Assembly: GCF_030295385.1 (NCBI RefSeq)
Contig: NZ_AP027079.1
Coordinates: 124,001-188,000 of the forward strand
Direction: 5' to 3'
Source: Geothrix oryzae
Lineage (GTDB): Bacteria > Acidobacteriota > Holophagae > Holophagales > Holophagaceae
Length of the DNA: 64,000 bases
The position numbers were made by a program, and so were the translations under genes. The notes beneath the pieces were generated by a model, which saw only the letters and a program-made list of their open reading frames with translations, searched no databases and was not told where the DNA came from. Every line of letters starts with the position of its first letter. The stretch's first letter is position 1. Positions 26,843-36,565 of this stretch are shown here, one piece after another.

Positions 26843-28195
26843 ATGAAAGCCTCTCTTCTCCTGTGTGCGTTGGCAGGCTTGCCGGTGCTGGCTCAGATTC
26901 CACCTTCGGCTCCTGTCGGGCCCGGGCCAGCGAAGGCAGCGGAGCCCTTCGCCTTCGCCGACTTCACCTGGCTCAACGGGAATCCCCGCACGAAGGAGGC
27001 TGTGCTCGATTCGAAGTACTTCACGGGCGAATTCCGGGCCGATGTCAACGCGGTCTACAGCTTCAATCACCCGCAGGACCATACCCTCGTGGGCTCCTGC
27101 GAGACAGGCCGGACCAATGAGGTCCAGCTGCAGCAGCTGGGCCTCGGTGGAGACTTCCACTGGGACAATGTCCGGGGCCGCATCATGACGCAGTTCGGAA
27201 TGTACTCTACGATGACACCCCGCAATGACGCGAGCCCGAACCGGGGCCAGTGGGAGGCGGGCAACGCCTACCGCTATCTCTCCGAGGCCTACGGCGGCTA
27301 CCACTGGGATGTGATGAAGGGCATCAACCTCGATGCGGGCATTTTCATGTCCTACATCGGCCTCTTCAGCTACTACAACTTCGACAACTGGGCCTATCAA
27401 CCCTCGTATGTCTCCGCCAACACGCCCTGGTTCTTCAACGGCGTGCGCCTCCAGGTCTTCCCCACGGACAAGCTGAAGTTGGAGCTTTGGCTCGTCAACG
27501 GCTGGCAGTCCTACAACACCTTCAACAACACCCCCGGCATCGGCGCCTCTCTCAACTGGCGCCCTACGGGCAGCCTGAATGTCATCTCGAACAACTATTT
27601 TCTGGGCGCGGACACGCTGGGCAACCAGAAACGCACCCGCCGCCACACGGACAACAGCATCCAGTGGAAGTACTACGACCAGCCGGAGTCCCTCCTGAGC
27701 AAAGTGGCAGCGACACTCACCTTCGACCTGGGTGACGAACAGGGTGGCGGAGTGAGTCGTTCGGGGACTGCCGCCGAGCCCAAGCAGTATTTTGCCGGCT
27801 GGATGCTCTACAACCGATTCTGGTTCGCCCACGACCGCCATGCCATCACCATCGGCGGCGGCGCCATCACGAACCCTGGCCGGTACCTTGTCTTGGTGCC
27901 CCCAGTCAACGGGGCCACCGCGGCCTCGGGAACTCCTTATTTCACGGCCAACCCGGGCGATCCCTTCCACGCATGGGATTACTCGGTGACCTACGATTAC
28001 ATGCCCAGCCAATACATCACCTTTCGTGGCGAGTTCAACAGGCGGGGGGCCAGCGTGCCCTATTTCGCAGGCGAAAACGGCGTCACACCTCCGGGCGGCA
28101 ATCAGGGCCCCCTGGGCTCTGCCGTGGCTGGCTGGGCTCCCGATCTTCGCCGGACCGAAAGCCGTATCAACCTGGCCCTGCTTGTGAAGCTCTGA
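26843..28195 (+). CDS. Outer-membrane beta-barrel porin of the BBP2/OmpL-like type, kdp-linked
   Basis: 450 residues. Signal peptide KASLLLCALAGLPVLAQ, then alternating amphipathic strands rich in aromatic residues, for example LSEAYGGYHWDV, GIFMSYIGLFSYYNFDNW, LKLELWLVNGWQSYNTF and ITFRGEFNRRG. Two motifs, W-NG and WQSYN, resemble putative beta-barrel porin-2 proteins. The C terminus is INLALLVKL. It is the first gene behind the direct repeats and is followed in the same direction by the kdp genes, so it may let potassium cross the outer membrane when Kdp is induced; that role is inference from position. Confidence 0.75.
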   Translation: MKASLLLCALAGLPVLAQIPPSAPVGPGPAKAAEPFAFADFTWLNGNPRTKEAVLDSKYFTGEFRADVNAVYSFNHPQDHTLVGSCETGRTNEVQLQQLGLGGDFHWDNVRGRIMTQFGMYSTMTPRNDASPNRGQWEAGNAYRYLSEAYGGYHWDVMKGINLDAGIFMSYIGLFSYYNFDNWAYQPSYVSANTPWFFNGVRLQVFPTDKLKLELWLVNGWQSYNTFNNTPGIGASLNWRPTGSLNVISNNYFLGADTLGNQKRTRRHTDNSIQWKYYDQPESLLSKVAATLTFDLGDEQGGGVSRSGTAAEPKQYFAGWMLYNRFWFAHDRHAITIGGGAITNPGRYLVLVPPVNGATAASGTPYFTANPGDPFHAWDYSVTYDYMPSQYITFRGEFNRRGASVPYFAGENGVTPPGGNQGPLGSAVAGWAPDLRRTESRINLALLVKL

Positions 28196-28210
28196 TCTTG
28201 GCCCCTCCCC

Positions 28211-28390
28211 ATGCGCTTGGTCATGTCGTGGTTCCTTCCCCTCGCCGCCTTCATCGGTTGGCTGGGAACCCGCATGGCGCTGGAGATGGGGCGCCACGAC
28301 TCGAAACGGAAAGGGGAGGCGGTTTTGGCCTTGGCAATCATGTGGTTCCCCTTGGTGGCCTGGCTCCTCACTCAATTCTTTGGGGACTAA
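28211..28390 (+). CDS. Small membrane protein between porin and kdpF (59 residues)
   Basis: Not recognised. It begins MRLVMSWFLPLAAFIGWLG and has two hydrophobic segments, about residues 6-20 and 38-57 (AVLALAIMWFPLVAWLL), joined by a basic loop (GRHDSKRKGE), so a helical hairpin with a cytoplasmic loop is likely. The stop is 13 bp before kdpF. No good ribosome-binding site is seen, which lowers confidence, but the hydrophobic pattern and the tight fit into the operon support a real gene. Confidence 0.6.
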   Translation: MRLVMSWFLPLAAFIGWLGTRMALEMGRHDSKRKGEAVLALAIMWFPLVAWLLTQFFGD

Positions 28391-28403
28391 CCATGGAGCA
28401 GCC

Positions 28404-28496
28404 ATGACACCTGCTTTGTTCATCGCCGCCCTGCTGGCACTGGGCCTGCTCGCCTACCTCGCTTTCGCCCTCCTCAGCCCGGAGTCCTTTCAATGA
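28404..28496 (+). CDS. kdpF: Potassium-transporting ATPase KdpF subunit
   Basis: 30 residues, the normal KdpF size, consisting of one transmembrane helix (ALFIAALLALGLLAYLAFAL) and the short tail LSPESFQ. KdpF stabilises the KdpABC complex in the inner membrane. GGAG stands six bases before the ATG at 28404, and the stop overlaps the kdpA start (ATGA). Confidence 0.9.
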   Translation: MTPALFIAALLALGLLAYLAFALLSPESFQ

Positions 28497-30190
28497 GCTA
28501 CGCCTGGGTTCAGAACCTTGTCTTCCTGGCCGTTCTTCTCACCTTGGCTTTCCCCCTGGGTGCGCACATGGCCCAAGTTCTGGAGGGGAAACGGACCTTC
28601 CTACATCCATTGCTGGATCCGGTGGAGCGTGGCATGTATCGCCTCATGGGCCTCCGATCTCAGGAGGACATGGGCTGGAAGGCCTACGCCTGGTCCATCA
28701 CGCTCATCAAGCTGATCGGGCTTGGGGCCGTATTCCTGCTGTTGAGGACCCAGGCCGCCTTGCCGCTGAACCCTGAGGGGATGGGCAATGTCGCCAGCGA
28801 TCTATCCTTCAACACGGCCGTGAGTTTCATTACCAATACCAATTGGCAGGCCTACAGCGGCGAGAGCACCCTCAGCTACCTCACCCAGATGCTGGGCCTC
28901 GCCGTGCAGAACTTCCTGTCCGCAGCCACGGGCATGGCCGTGCTGACGGCGTTCATCCGGGGAATCACTCGCCGAAGCGCCAAGGGGCTGGGCAACGCCT
29001 GGGTGGACCTGGTCCGAAGCACCCTCTACATCCTTCTGCCCCTATCGTTCGTGTTCGCCCTGTTCCTGGTGTCTCAAGGCGTCATCCAGAATTTCAGCGC
29101 CTATGTCCATACCAGCGGCGGGCAGGTCCTGGCCATGGGGCCAGCCGCCTCCCAGGTCGCCATCAAGATGCTGGGGACCAACGGGGGAGGCTTCTTCGGG
29201 ATGAACGGTGCGCATCCATTCGAGAACAGCACACCCCTGTCGAACTTCGCACAAACCGTGAGCATCCTGCTCATTCCCGCCGGCCTTTGCGCCACCTTCG
29301 GGCGCATGGTCAAGGACCGCCGCCAGGGATGGGCCCTCCTTGCGGCCATGAGCGCCATCTTCATTCTGGCCCTGACGGTCTGCACCCAGGCAGAGACGAA
29401 AGGGAATCCGTTCCTGTCGAACGCGAGCGCCGCTCAAGCCGCCGCCCTTTCACAGACCGGCGGCAACATGGAGGGCAAGGAGGTCCGCTTCGGTGCAGGC
29501 GGGTCGGCCCTCTGGGCCACGGCCACCACCGCCGCCTCGAACGGATCCGTGAATGCGATGCACGATTCCTTCACGCCCCTGGGGGGACTCGTCCCCATGC
29601 TGCTCATGCAACTCGGTGAAGTCGTGTTCGGAGGTGTCGGTTCGGGTTTGTACGGCATGCTGATGTTCGTTCTGGTGGGCGTCTTCATCAGCGGGCTGAT
29701 GGTGGGTCGTACCCCGGAATACCTGGGGAAGAAGGTGGAGGCCTTCGACATGAAGATGGCGGCTCTCGCCATCCTCCTTCCCTGCGCCACGGTGCTGATG
29801 GGTTCCGGCATCTCCGTGCTGTCGCCTGTAGCCACCGCCTCCGTCAGCAACCCGGGGCCTCATGGGTTCAGCCAGATCCTCTACGCCTGGAGCAGCGCCG
29901 CCAACAACAACGGAAGTGCCTTCGGCGGACTGAATGCCAATACCCCCTTCTACAACTACGGGCTCGCCGTGGCCATGCTTGTGGGTCGTTTCGGTGTCAT
30001 CTGGCCGGTTCTGGCGATGGCTGGATCCCTTGTCCAGAAGAAGCACACACCCGAAGGTCTCGGGACCCTGCCCACCCACACTCCTCTTTTTGTCGGCGTG
30101 CTGATCGGGGTGGTGCTTCTGGTAGGTGCCTTGACCTTCATCCCCGCCTTGGCGCTCGGCCCCATTGCCGAGCACCTGTCCATGCATTGA
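28493..30190 (+). CDS. kdpA: Potassium-transporting ATPase KdpA subunit (K+ channel-like)
   Basis: 565 residues. It contains the four pore-loop regions that form the KdpA selectivity filter, including SFITNTNWQAYSGE, KMLGTNGGGFFGMNGAHPFEN and YAWSSAANNNGSAFGGL, and many transmembrane helices. It binds and conducts K+ in the KdpFABC pump. The length equals the family standard. Start overlaps kdpF; a 48-residue ORF, not kdpB, follows eight bases after the stop. Confidence 0.97.
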   Translation: MSYAWVQNLVFLAVLLTLAFPLGAHMAQVLEGKRTFLHPLLDPVERGMYRLMGLRSQEDMGWKAYAWSITLIKLIGLGAVFLLLRTQAALPLNPEGMGNVASDLSFNTAVSFITNTNWQAYSGESTLSYLTQMLGLAVQNFLSAATGMAVLTAFIRGITRRSAKGLGNAWVDLVRSTLYILLPLSFVFALFLVSQGVIQNFSAYVHTSGGQVLAMGPAASQVAIKMLGTNGGGFFGMNGAHPFENSTPLSNFAQTVSILLIPAGLCATFGRMVKDRRQGWALLAAMSAIFILALTVCTQAETKGNPFLSNASAAQAAALSQTGGNMEGKEVRFGAGGSALWATATTAASNGSVNAMHDSFTPLGGLVPMLLMQLGEVVFGGVGSGLYGMLMFVLVGVFISGLMVGRTPEYLGKKVEAFDMKMAALAILLPCATVLMGSGISVLSPVATASVSNPGPHGFSQILYAWSSAANNNGSAFGGLNANTPFYNYGLAVAMLVGRFGVIWPVLAMAGSLVQKKHTPEGLGTLPTHTPLFVGVLIGVVLLVGALTFIPALALGPIAEHLSMH

Positions 30191-30198
30191 GGTACGAC

Positions 30199-30345
30199 AT
30201 GGATGCTCCGCGCCACTCCCAGGATCCGGAACGCGAGATGAGGGACCTCGACACGGCTGAGCCCAAAAATCCTTGGATTCCACGGTTTCTGGTCATGACG
30301 CTTCCACTTCTCCTGATCGTGCTTGGCATCTCCTTGTCTCGATAA
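30199..30345 (+). CDS. Small single-span membrane protein between kdpA and kdpB (48 residues)
   Basis: Not recognised. Residues 1-28 are polar (MDAPRHSQDPEREMRDLDT...) and residues 30-46 form one transmembrane helix (FLVMTLPLLLIVLGISL), ending in SR. GAGG stands six bases before the ATG, and the ORF fits exactly in the gap between kdpA and kdpB, where usual kdp operons have no gene. A type II topology (N terminus inside) is plausible. It may be an accessory subunit of the Kdp pump; this is inference from position only. Confidence 0.6.
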   Translation: MDAPRHSQDPEREMRDLDTAEPKNPWIPRFLVMTLPLLLIVLGISLSR

Positions 30346-30367
30346 TGGACCCTTTTGATTGGAGGGC

Positions 30368-32458
30368 ATGGTGGTTTCCCATTCCCGGCAGGACATCCAG
30401 GCCCGCCCCCTTTTCGAACCCCGCATTGTGCGCCGTGCGGTGGCCGACGCTTTCCGGAAGCTCAATCCGCTTCACCAGCTCCGCAATCCGGTCATGTTTA
30501 CGGTGTGGGTCTGCAGCGCCTTCACCACCGGGTTGTGGATCCAGGCCCTGGGAGGCCATGGCGAGGGGCGGCCCTCCTTCATCCTGGCCATCACCTCGTG
30601 GCTCTGGTTCACCCTGCTCTTCGCCAATTTCGCCGAGGCCATGGCCGAAGGCCGGGGCAAGGCCCAGGCGGATTCCCTCAGGAAGTCGAAGAAGGATGTG
30701 AAGGCACGCCGCCTGCTCGGGAAGGAGCGGACAGGAGCTTCCGAGATGGTCGGCGCCACGGCATTGCGCATCGACGATCTTGTGCTCGTGGAGGCCGGCG
30801 AGACCATCCCGGGAGATGGAGAGGTCGTGGAAGGCGTCGCGACCGTCAACGAGAGCGCCATCACGGGCGAGAGCGCACCGGTGATCCGGGAGAGCGGCGG
30901 AGATCGCTCCGCCGTCACGGGAGGAACCCTGGTGCTTTCGGACTGGCTGCTTATCCGCATCGCCTCCAACCCCGGCGAGAGCTTCCTCGACCGCATGATC
31001 GCCATGGTGGAAGGCGCCAAACGCCAGAAGACGCCCAATGAGATTGCGTTGGACATCCTTCTCGCGGGGCTCACGATCATTTTCCTCCTGGCCACCGCCA
31101 CCCTGCTGCCCTACTCGATCTACGCCACCAAGGCGGCGGGCCAGGGCCACCCGGTGAGTCTGACGGTCCTCGTCTCCCTGCTGGTGTGCCTCATCCCCAC
31201 CACCATCGGCGGGCTCCTGAGCGCCATCGGCATCGCTGGCATGGATCGCATGATCCAGGCCAATGTCATTGCCACCTCCGGCCGAGCCGTGGAGGCGGCG
31301 GGGGATGTGGATGTGCTGCTGCTCGACAAGACCGGCACCATCACCCTGGGCAACCGCCAGGCTGTGGCGTTCTTTCCGGCGGAAGGCATCGAACTGGAAC
31401 ATCTCGCGGATGCCGCACAGCTCTCCTCTCTGGCCGATGAAACACCCGAGGGGCGGAGCATCGTCGTCCTGGCCAAGGAACAATACGGCCTCCGTGAGCG
31501 GGATCTCCAGGCCCTGGACGCCCACTTCGTACCTTTTACGGCCCAAACCCGGATGAGCGGCGTCAACCTGGGCGACCGCCAGATCCGCAAAGGCGCGGCG
31601 TCGGCCATCGAGGACTGTGTTCAGGGCCTGGGCGGCAGGTTTCCAGAGGATGTCCGGAGTACCGTCGACCAGATATCCATGGCGGGAGGGACTCCCCTCG
31701 TGGTGGCGGAGGGGCCTCTCGCCCTGGGCGTGATCCAGCTCAAGGACATCGTGAAGGGCGGCATCAAAGAGCGATTCGCTGAATTGCGTGGCATGGGCAT
31801 CAAGACCGTCATGATCACGGGTGACAACCCGCTGACGGCCGCCGCCATCGCTGCCGAGGCGGGTGTGGACGATTTCCTGGCCCAGGCCACCCCCGAGGCC
31901 AAGCTCAAGCTCATCCGGGAGTACCAGGCTGGCGGCCGGCTGGTGGCCATGACGGGCGACGGCACCAACGATGCGCCGGCCCTTGCCCAGGCCGATGTGG
32001 CCGTGGCCATGAACAGCGGCACCCAGGCGGCCAAAGAGGCCGGAAACATGGTGGACCTCGACTCGAACCCCACCAAGCTCATCGAGATCGTCGAAATCGG
32101 TAAGCAGATGCTCATGACCCGGGGATCGCTGACCACCTTCAGCATCGCCAACGATGTGGCCAAGTACTTCGCCATCCTCCCTGCGGCCTTCGTTGCCACC
32201 TATCCTGCCCTGGGGGCGCTGAACATCATGCGACTCCACAGTCCGGAGAGCGCCATCCTCTCAGCGGTGATCTTCAATGCCCTCGTCATTGTCGTGCTCA
32301 TTCCGCTGGCGCTCCGCGGCGTGACCTATCGACCGGTGGGAGCCGCTCAACTGCTTCAGCGCAACCTGCTGCTCTACGGCGCCGGCGGCCTCGCCGTTCC
32401 TTTCGTGGGCATCAAGCTCATCGATTGGTTGCTCGTCACCCTTCACCTTGCCGCCTGA
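30368..32458 (+). CDS. kdpB: Potassium-transporting ATPase KdpB subunit (P-type ATPase)
   Basis: 696 residues from ATG 30368. Phosphorylation site Asp320 in [17 protein letters not shown] loop ([16 protein letters not shown]), nucleotide domain KGAASAIED, hinge [24 protein letters not shown]-type segment (GDNPLTA) and [10 protein letters not shown]. It hydrolyses ATP to drive K+ uptake through KdpA. GGAGGG lies so close to the ATG that GTG 30371 or TTG 30359 are also possible starts. Confidence 0.97.
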   Translation: MVVSHSRQDIQARPLFEPRIVRRAVADAFRKLNPLHQLRNPVMFTVWVCSAFTTGLWIQALGGHGEGRPSFILAITSWLWFTLLFANFAEAMAEGRGKAQADSLRKSKKDVKARRLLGKERTGASEMVGATALRIDDLVLVEAGETIPGDGEVVEGVATVNESAITGESAPVIRESGGDRSAVTGGTLVLSDWLLIRIASNPGESFLDRMIAMVEGAKRQKTPNEIALDILLAGLTIIFLLATATLLPYSIYATKAAGQGHPVSLTVLVSLLVCLIPTTIGGLLSAIGIAGMDRMIQANVIATSGRAVEAAGDVDVLLLDKTGTITLGNRQAVAFFPAEGIELEHLADAAQLSSLADETPEGRSIVVLAKEQYGLRERDLQALDAHFVPFTAQTRMSGVNLGDRQIRKGAASAIEDCVQGLGGRFPEDVRSTVDQISMAGGTPLVVAEGPLALGVIQLKDIVKGGIKERFAELRGMGIKTVMITGDNPLTAAAIAAEAGVDDFLAQATPEAKLKLIREYQAGGRLVAMTGDGTNDAPALAQADVAVAMNSGTQAAKEAGNMVDLDSNPTKLIEIVEIGKQMLMTRGSLTTFSIANDVAKYFAILPAAFVATYPALGALNIMRLHSPESAILSAVIFNALVIVVLIPLALRGVTYRPVGAAQLLQRNLLLYGAGGLAVPFVGIKLIDWLLVTLHLAA

Positions 32459-32467
32459 GGCTCACCC

Positions 32468-33055
32468 ATGAACCTGCAACTACGACCGGCCGTGATCTCC
32501 TTCCTGGCGCTGAGCCTCCTGACAGGAATCGCCTATCCCCTGGTGATCACAGGGCTCGCCCGGCTTGTGTTCCCCCGCCAGGCTGCAGGCAGTCTCATCA
32601 CCAAGGATGGCCGTGTCCTCGGCTCAGAGTGGATCGGCCAATCCTTTTGTTCGCCGGGAGAGTTCTGGGGCCGCCCCTCGGCCACTGTGGATACCGCAGG
32701 GAAACCGCTTCCCTATAACGCGGCCAACAGTGGCGCTTCGAACCTAGCTCCCAGCAACCCGGCGCTGGGGAAGCTCGTCCAAGAACGGATAGCCATCCTC
32801 CGAGCCGCCGATCCGCAGGCCGCGGATCCTGTGCCAGTGGACCTGGTCACCGCTTCAGGAAGCGGCCTGGATCCCCACATCAGCCCGGCCGCGGCCGAAT
32901 TCCAGATTCCCCGGGTCGCCCGGGCCCGCGGGCTGGAGATCGGAAAGGTGAGGGCGCTGGTGGCCGCTCACACGGAAGGCCGGCAGCTCGGATGTCTCGG
33001 GGAGCCCCGCGTGAATGTCCTCAATCTGAATCTGGCACTAGCAGACTTGCGGTAA
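32468..33055 (+). CDS. kdpC: Potassium-transporting ATPase KdpC subunit
   Basis: 195 residues with an N-terminal transmembrane helix ([19 protein letters not shown]) and a periplasmic domain carrying the KdpC hallmarks [35 protein letters not shown] and [24 protein letters not shown]. It stabilises the KdpB-KdpA complex. It follows kdpB by nine bases and precedes kdpD by 39. Confidence 0.97.
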   Translation: MNLQLRPAVISFLALSLLTGIAYPLVITGLARLVFPRQAAGSLITKDGRVLGSEWIGQSFCSPGEFWGRPSATVDTAGKPLPYNAANSGASNLAPSNPALGKLVQERIAILRAADPQAADPVPVDLVTASGSGLDPHISPAAAEFQIPRVARARGLEIGKVRALVAAHTEGRQLGCLGEPRVNVLNLNLALADLR

Positions 33056-33094
33056 AAGGCAGGACACTGCGGTGACTGCGCTGCGATAGCTCCC

Positions 33095-35782
33095 ATGTCT
33101 GAACCCCGCCGGCCCGACCCCGATCAGCTGCTCCGACAGGTGCAGGAGGCGGAGGTCATCCAGCAGCGTGCCAAGCTGAAGGTGTTCTTCGGGGCGGCGC
33201 CGGGTGTCGGTAAGACCTACGCCATGCTCTCCGAGGCCCAGGAGCGCCGGGCGGAAGGGGCGGATGTGGTCATCGGTGTGGTGGAAACGCACGGCCGCAG
33301 CGAGACGGCCGCCCTGATCGAGGGGCTCGAGGTGCTTCCCCGGAAGGAGCTCGCGTATTCCGGCCAGTTCCTTCCGGAGTTCGATCTGGAGGCGGCTCTG
33401 GCGCGAAGGCCGAGTCTGATCCTCATGGACGAGTTGGCCCACACCAATGTGATGGGCTCCCGCCACGCGAAACGATGGCAGGATGTGCTCGAGCTGTTGG
33501 ACGCGGGCATCGATGTCTACACCACCATGAATGTGCAGCACTTGGAGAGCCTCAGGGATGTGGTGGCTCAGATCACGGGGATCATCGTCCGCGAGAATGT
33601 CCCCGATACGATTCTCGAACGGGCCGACGAGATCGAACTGGTGGATCTGTCTCCGGATGATCTGCTGGTTCGTCTCAAGGAGGGGAAGGTCTACCTGCCC
33701 GACCAGGCCCGACACGCGAGGGATCACTTCTTCCGGAAAGGGAACCTCCTGGCGCTTCGGGAACTTGCCCTTCGCCACACCGCGGAGAATGTGGATGTCC
33801 AGATGCGACGCTACATGGAATCCGAGGGCATCCGGAAGACCTGGGCCGCCGGTGAACGGCTGCTGGTCTGCGTCGGCCCCGACGGTCTCTCCGAGCGGCT
33901 GATCCGCGCCACTCGCCGAATGGCAGGCGCTCTTGGAGCCTCCTGGGTCGCCCTTTATGTGGAATCGCACCGACACCTCCGGTTCAGCGAGGAGGAACGC
34001 AGCCAGGTGGAGGCCAACCTGAGGCTGGCGGAGAAGCTCGGAGGCGAAACGGTCGTTCTCGAAGGCTGCGGACGGCCGGACGAAGACATTCTGACCTTCG
34101 CCCGAGATCGCAACATCACCAAGATCGTGGTGGGTAAGCCGACCCGGTCCCGCTGGCTCGATCTACTGACAGGCTCCCCCGTGGATGACCTGATCCGGAC
34201 CAGCGGCGACATCGACATCTATGTCATCACGGGCGAAGCCGCAGCCTCCAATTCCAAACCAGGCCTGCGGGCCCACATCACCAGCCCGCTGCGAAACTAT
34301 CTGTTGAGCGTCCTGGCGGTCGCCGTGTCGACCGCCCTCGCGGGGCTCGTCTTCCGTCGCGCGGAACTGGCCGACATCGTGATGGTCTACCTGCTGGGGA
34401 TCCTCATCGTGGCGACCCGGTTCGGTCGAGGACCGTCGTTGCTCGCCTCTCTGCTGAGCGTGGCCGCCTTCGACTTCATCTTCATCCCACCATATTTCAC
34501 ATTCGTTGTTTCTGATTTCCGCCATGTGGGGACCTTCTCCGTGATGCTGCTGGTGGGAGTGGTCATCGGAAACCTCACCGAGCGGATCAAGGCCCAGGCT
34601 CGCCTGGCCCGAAGCCGCGAACAGCGCACCCAGGCCCTCTACCGTCTAGGGCAGGAGCTGGCCCAGAGCGCCAGTTCCACTGCCCTCGTGGCGACCGCCA
34701 TCCAGACCGTGGCAAACCAGTTCCATAGCCATGCGGTGGTCCTCCTGCCGGAGCCCAGCGGAACCTTGGCTGCCCTCGTTCACTCCCAGGGATTTCCACT
34801 GAGCGGCCAGGAACATGGGGTGGCCCAGTGGGTTTTTGAACATGGGGAGCCCGCAGGCCTCGGGACGCTGACGCTGCCCGGTGCCCGCGCCACATACCTA
34901 CCCCTTCGGGGCACCCGCGGCACCCTAGGGGTGATGGGCGTTCTGCCCGATGGCGCCCCCCAGTGGAGCGAGCCGGATCAGCACCAGCTGTTGGAAGCCT
35001 TCGCCAACCAGACGGCCCTGGCCCTGGAGCGCGCCATTTTGGCCGAACAGAGCCATGCGGATCGCCGGCGCGCCGACGAGGAACGCTTGAGAAACGCGTT
35101 GCTCAGCTCCGTCTCGCATGATCTGCGGACCCCGCTCGGCGTCATCACGGGTGCCGTTAGTACCGCCCTGGAGACCCCCGACCTGCCGGAATCCACCCGC
35201 CGGGACCTGCTGACCACGGCCCAGGAGGAGGCCCAGCGCCTGCACCGGCTGGTCAGCAACCTCCTCGACATCACTCGCCTGGAATCGGGAGCGCTCGACC
35301 TTCAAACGGAATGGATCCCCGTGGAGGAGTTGATCGGGGCCGTGCTCAACCGCCGGGAATTGGGGTCAGATGCCGCCCGTGTCAGGATTCACCTTCCGGA
35401 GGCTCCGCCTTTCGTGTCCATGGACCCGGTCCTCATGGAACAGGTGCTCATGAACCTGCTGGACAATGCCATGAAGTATTCCCCGGCCGGATCTCCCGTG
35501 GACATTAAGGTTTGGACGACCCAGCACACCCTCACCATCTCGGTGACGGATCAAGGGCCAGGCATCGCCGAAGGTGAAGCGGAACGGATCTTCGAGAAGC
35601 TGGCCCGGGGCGAAGCCGCCGCCAGCCGCCCCGGTGCCGGCCTCGGTTTGGCCATCTGCAGAGGTATCGTGACGGCCCATGGAGGGCGCATTCAGGCGGT
35701 CAACCACCCTCAAGGTGGGGCCCAGTTCCTGGTCACTTTGCCCCTGGGAGCGCCCCCATCCCTGCCGGAGGAAGGTTCATGA
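33095..35782 (+). CDS. kdpD: Osmosensitive potassium sensor histidine kinase
   Basis: 895 residues with the full KdpD order: N-terminal KdpD domain with Walker A GAAPGVGKTY (residues 33-42), Walker B ILMDELAHTN and YTTMNVQHLESL; a universal-stress-protein-like domain about 245-380; four transmembrane helices about 400-500; a GAF domain about 510-640; HisKA with His675 in SVSHDLRTPLG; HATPase_c with NLLDNAMKYSP, DQGPGI and GAGLGLAI. It senses low K+ or high ionic strength and phosphorylates KdpE. Its stop overlaps kdpE (ATGA). Confidence 0.96.
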   Translation: MSEPRRPDPDQLLRQVQEAEVIQQRAKLKVFFGAAPGVGKTYAMLSEAQERRAEGADVVIGVVETHGRSETAALIEGLEVLPRKELAYSGQFLPEFDLEAALARRPSLILMDELAHTNVMGSRHAKRWQDVLELLDAGIDVYTTMNVQHLESLRDVVAQITGIIVRENVPDTILERADEIELVDLSPDDLLVRLKEGKVYLPDQARHARDHFFRKGNLLALRELALRHTAENVDVQMRRYMESEGIRKTWAAGERLLVCVGPDGLSERLIRATRRMAGALGASWVALYVESHRHLRFSEEERSQVEANLRLAEKLGGETVVLEGCGRPDEDILTFARDRNITKIVVGKPTRSRWLDLLTGSPVDDLIRTSGDIDIYVITGEAAASNSKPGLRAHITSPLRNYLLSVLAVAVSTALAGLVFRRAELADIVMVYLLGILIVATRFGRGPSLLASLLSVAAFDFIFIPPYFTFVVSDFRHVGTFSVMLLVGVVIGNLTERIKAQARLARSREQRTQALYRLGQELAQSASSTALVATAIQTVANQFHSHAVVLLPEPSGTLAALVHSQGFPLSGQEHGVAQWVFEHGEPAGLGTLTLPGARATYLPLRGTRGTLGVMGVLPDGAPQWSEPDQHQLLEAFANQTALALERAILAEQSHADRRRADEERLRNALLSSVSHDLRTPLGVITGAVSTALETPDLPESTRRDLLTTAQEEAQRLHRLVSNLLDITRLESGALDLQTEWIPVEELIGAVLNRRELGSDAARVRIHLPEAPPFVSMDPVLMEQVLMNLLDNAMKYSPAGSPVDIKVWTTQHTLTISVTDQGPGIAEGEAERIFEKLARGEAAASRPGAGLGLAICRGIVTAHGGRIQAVNHPQGGAQFLVTLPLGAPPSLPEEGS

Positions 35783-36474
35783 CCGCTCCGGCCCCGCTTG
35801 TCCTGCTCGTGGAGGACGAACCTCAGATGCGGCGGTTCCTCCGGGTCGCGCTTGAGGGCGGTGGCTACCGTTACCTTGAGGCCGGCACGGCAAGGGAGGG
35901 GCTTGAGCAGACGGCCCGGCACCAGCCCCAGGTCATCTTGCTGGACCTCGGCCTACCCGACCTGGATGGACTGGAAGTGCTGGCCCGCTTGCGCGAGTGG
36001 AGCCGGATTCCTGTGATCGTCATATCGGCCCGGGGTCAGGAGGCCGACAAGGTGAAGGCCCTGGACCTGGGTGCGGATGATTACCTCACCAAGCCATTCG
36101 GCACCAGCGAGTTGCTGGCCCGGGTCCGGGTGGCCCTGCGCCACACCGACCCGACCTCCCAGTCAGATCCGGTGTTCGTGCTGGATCGTTGGCGCGTCGA
36201 CTTGGGCAAGCGCCAGGTTTGGGTCGCGGGAGAGGAGATCCACCTGACGCCCTTGGAGTACAAACTCTTCACGACCCTGATCCGCCACGCGGGCAAGGTG
36301 GTCACCCAGCGGCAGCTGCTGAAGGAAGTCTGGGGTGGTGTCGCTGCGGCCCAACCGCTCTACCTGCGCGTCTACATGACCCAACTGCGGCACAAACTGG
36401 AAGTCGATCCGTCCAGACCGACCTATCTCCAGACCGAACCGGGCGTCGGCTATCGCCTGCGGACCGACGAATAG
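35779..36474 (+). CDS. kdpE: KDP operon response regulator
   Basis: 231 residues. Receiver with LLVEDEPQMRRFL, phosphoacceptor Asp56 in VILLDLGLPDLDG, and lysine in DDYLTKPFG; winged-helix OmpR/PhoB-type output domain with LTPLEYKLFTTLIRHAGKVV and YLRVYMTQLRHKLE. It activates kdp transcription when phosphorylated by KdpD. Placed at the end of the operon, it can autoregulate through the direct repeats at 26743-26790. Confidence 0.95.
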   Translation: MTAPAPLVLLVEDEPQMRRFLRVALEGGGYRYLEAGTAREGLEQTARHQPQVILLDLGLPDLDGLEVLARLREWSRIPVIVISARGQEADKVKALDLGADDYLTKPFGTSELLARVRVALRHTDPTSQSDPVFVLDRWRVDLGKRQVWVAGEEIHLTPLEYKLFTTLIRHAGKVVTQRQLLKEVWGGVAAAQPLYLRVYMTQLRHKLEVDPSRPTYLQTEPGVGYRLRTDE

Positions 36475-36565
36475 GAGGAATTCTCAACTCCTCGGTTGCT
36501 CGGCTTCGTTCAACGCCTGGGGCAGATGGACCGTGCGATTTTTGCTTGCGCAGGGGAAGGGCCTG

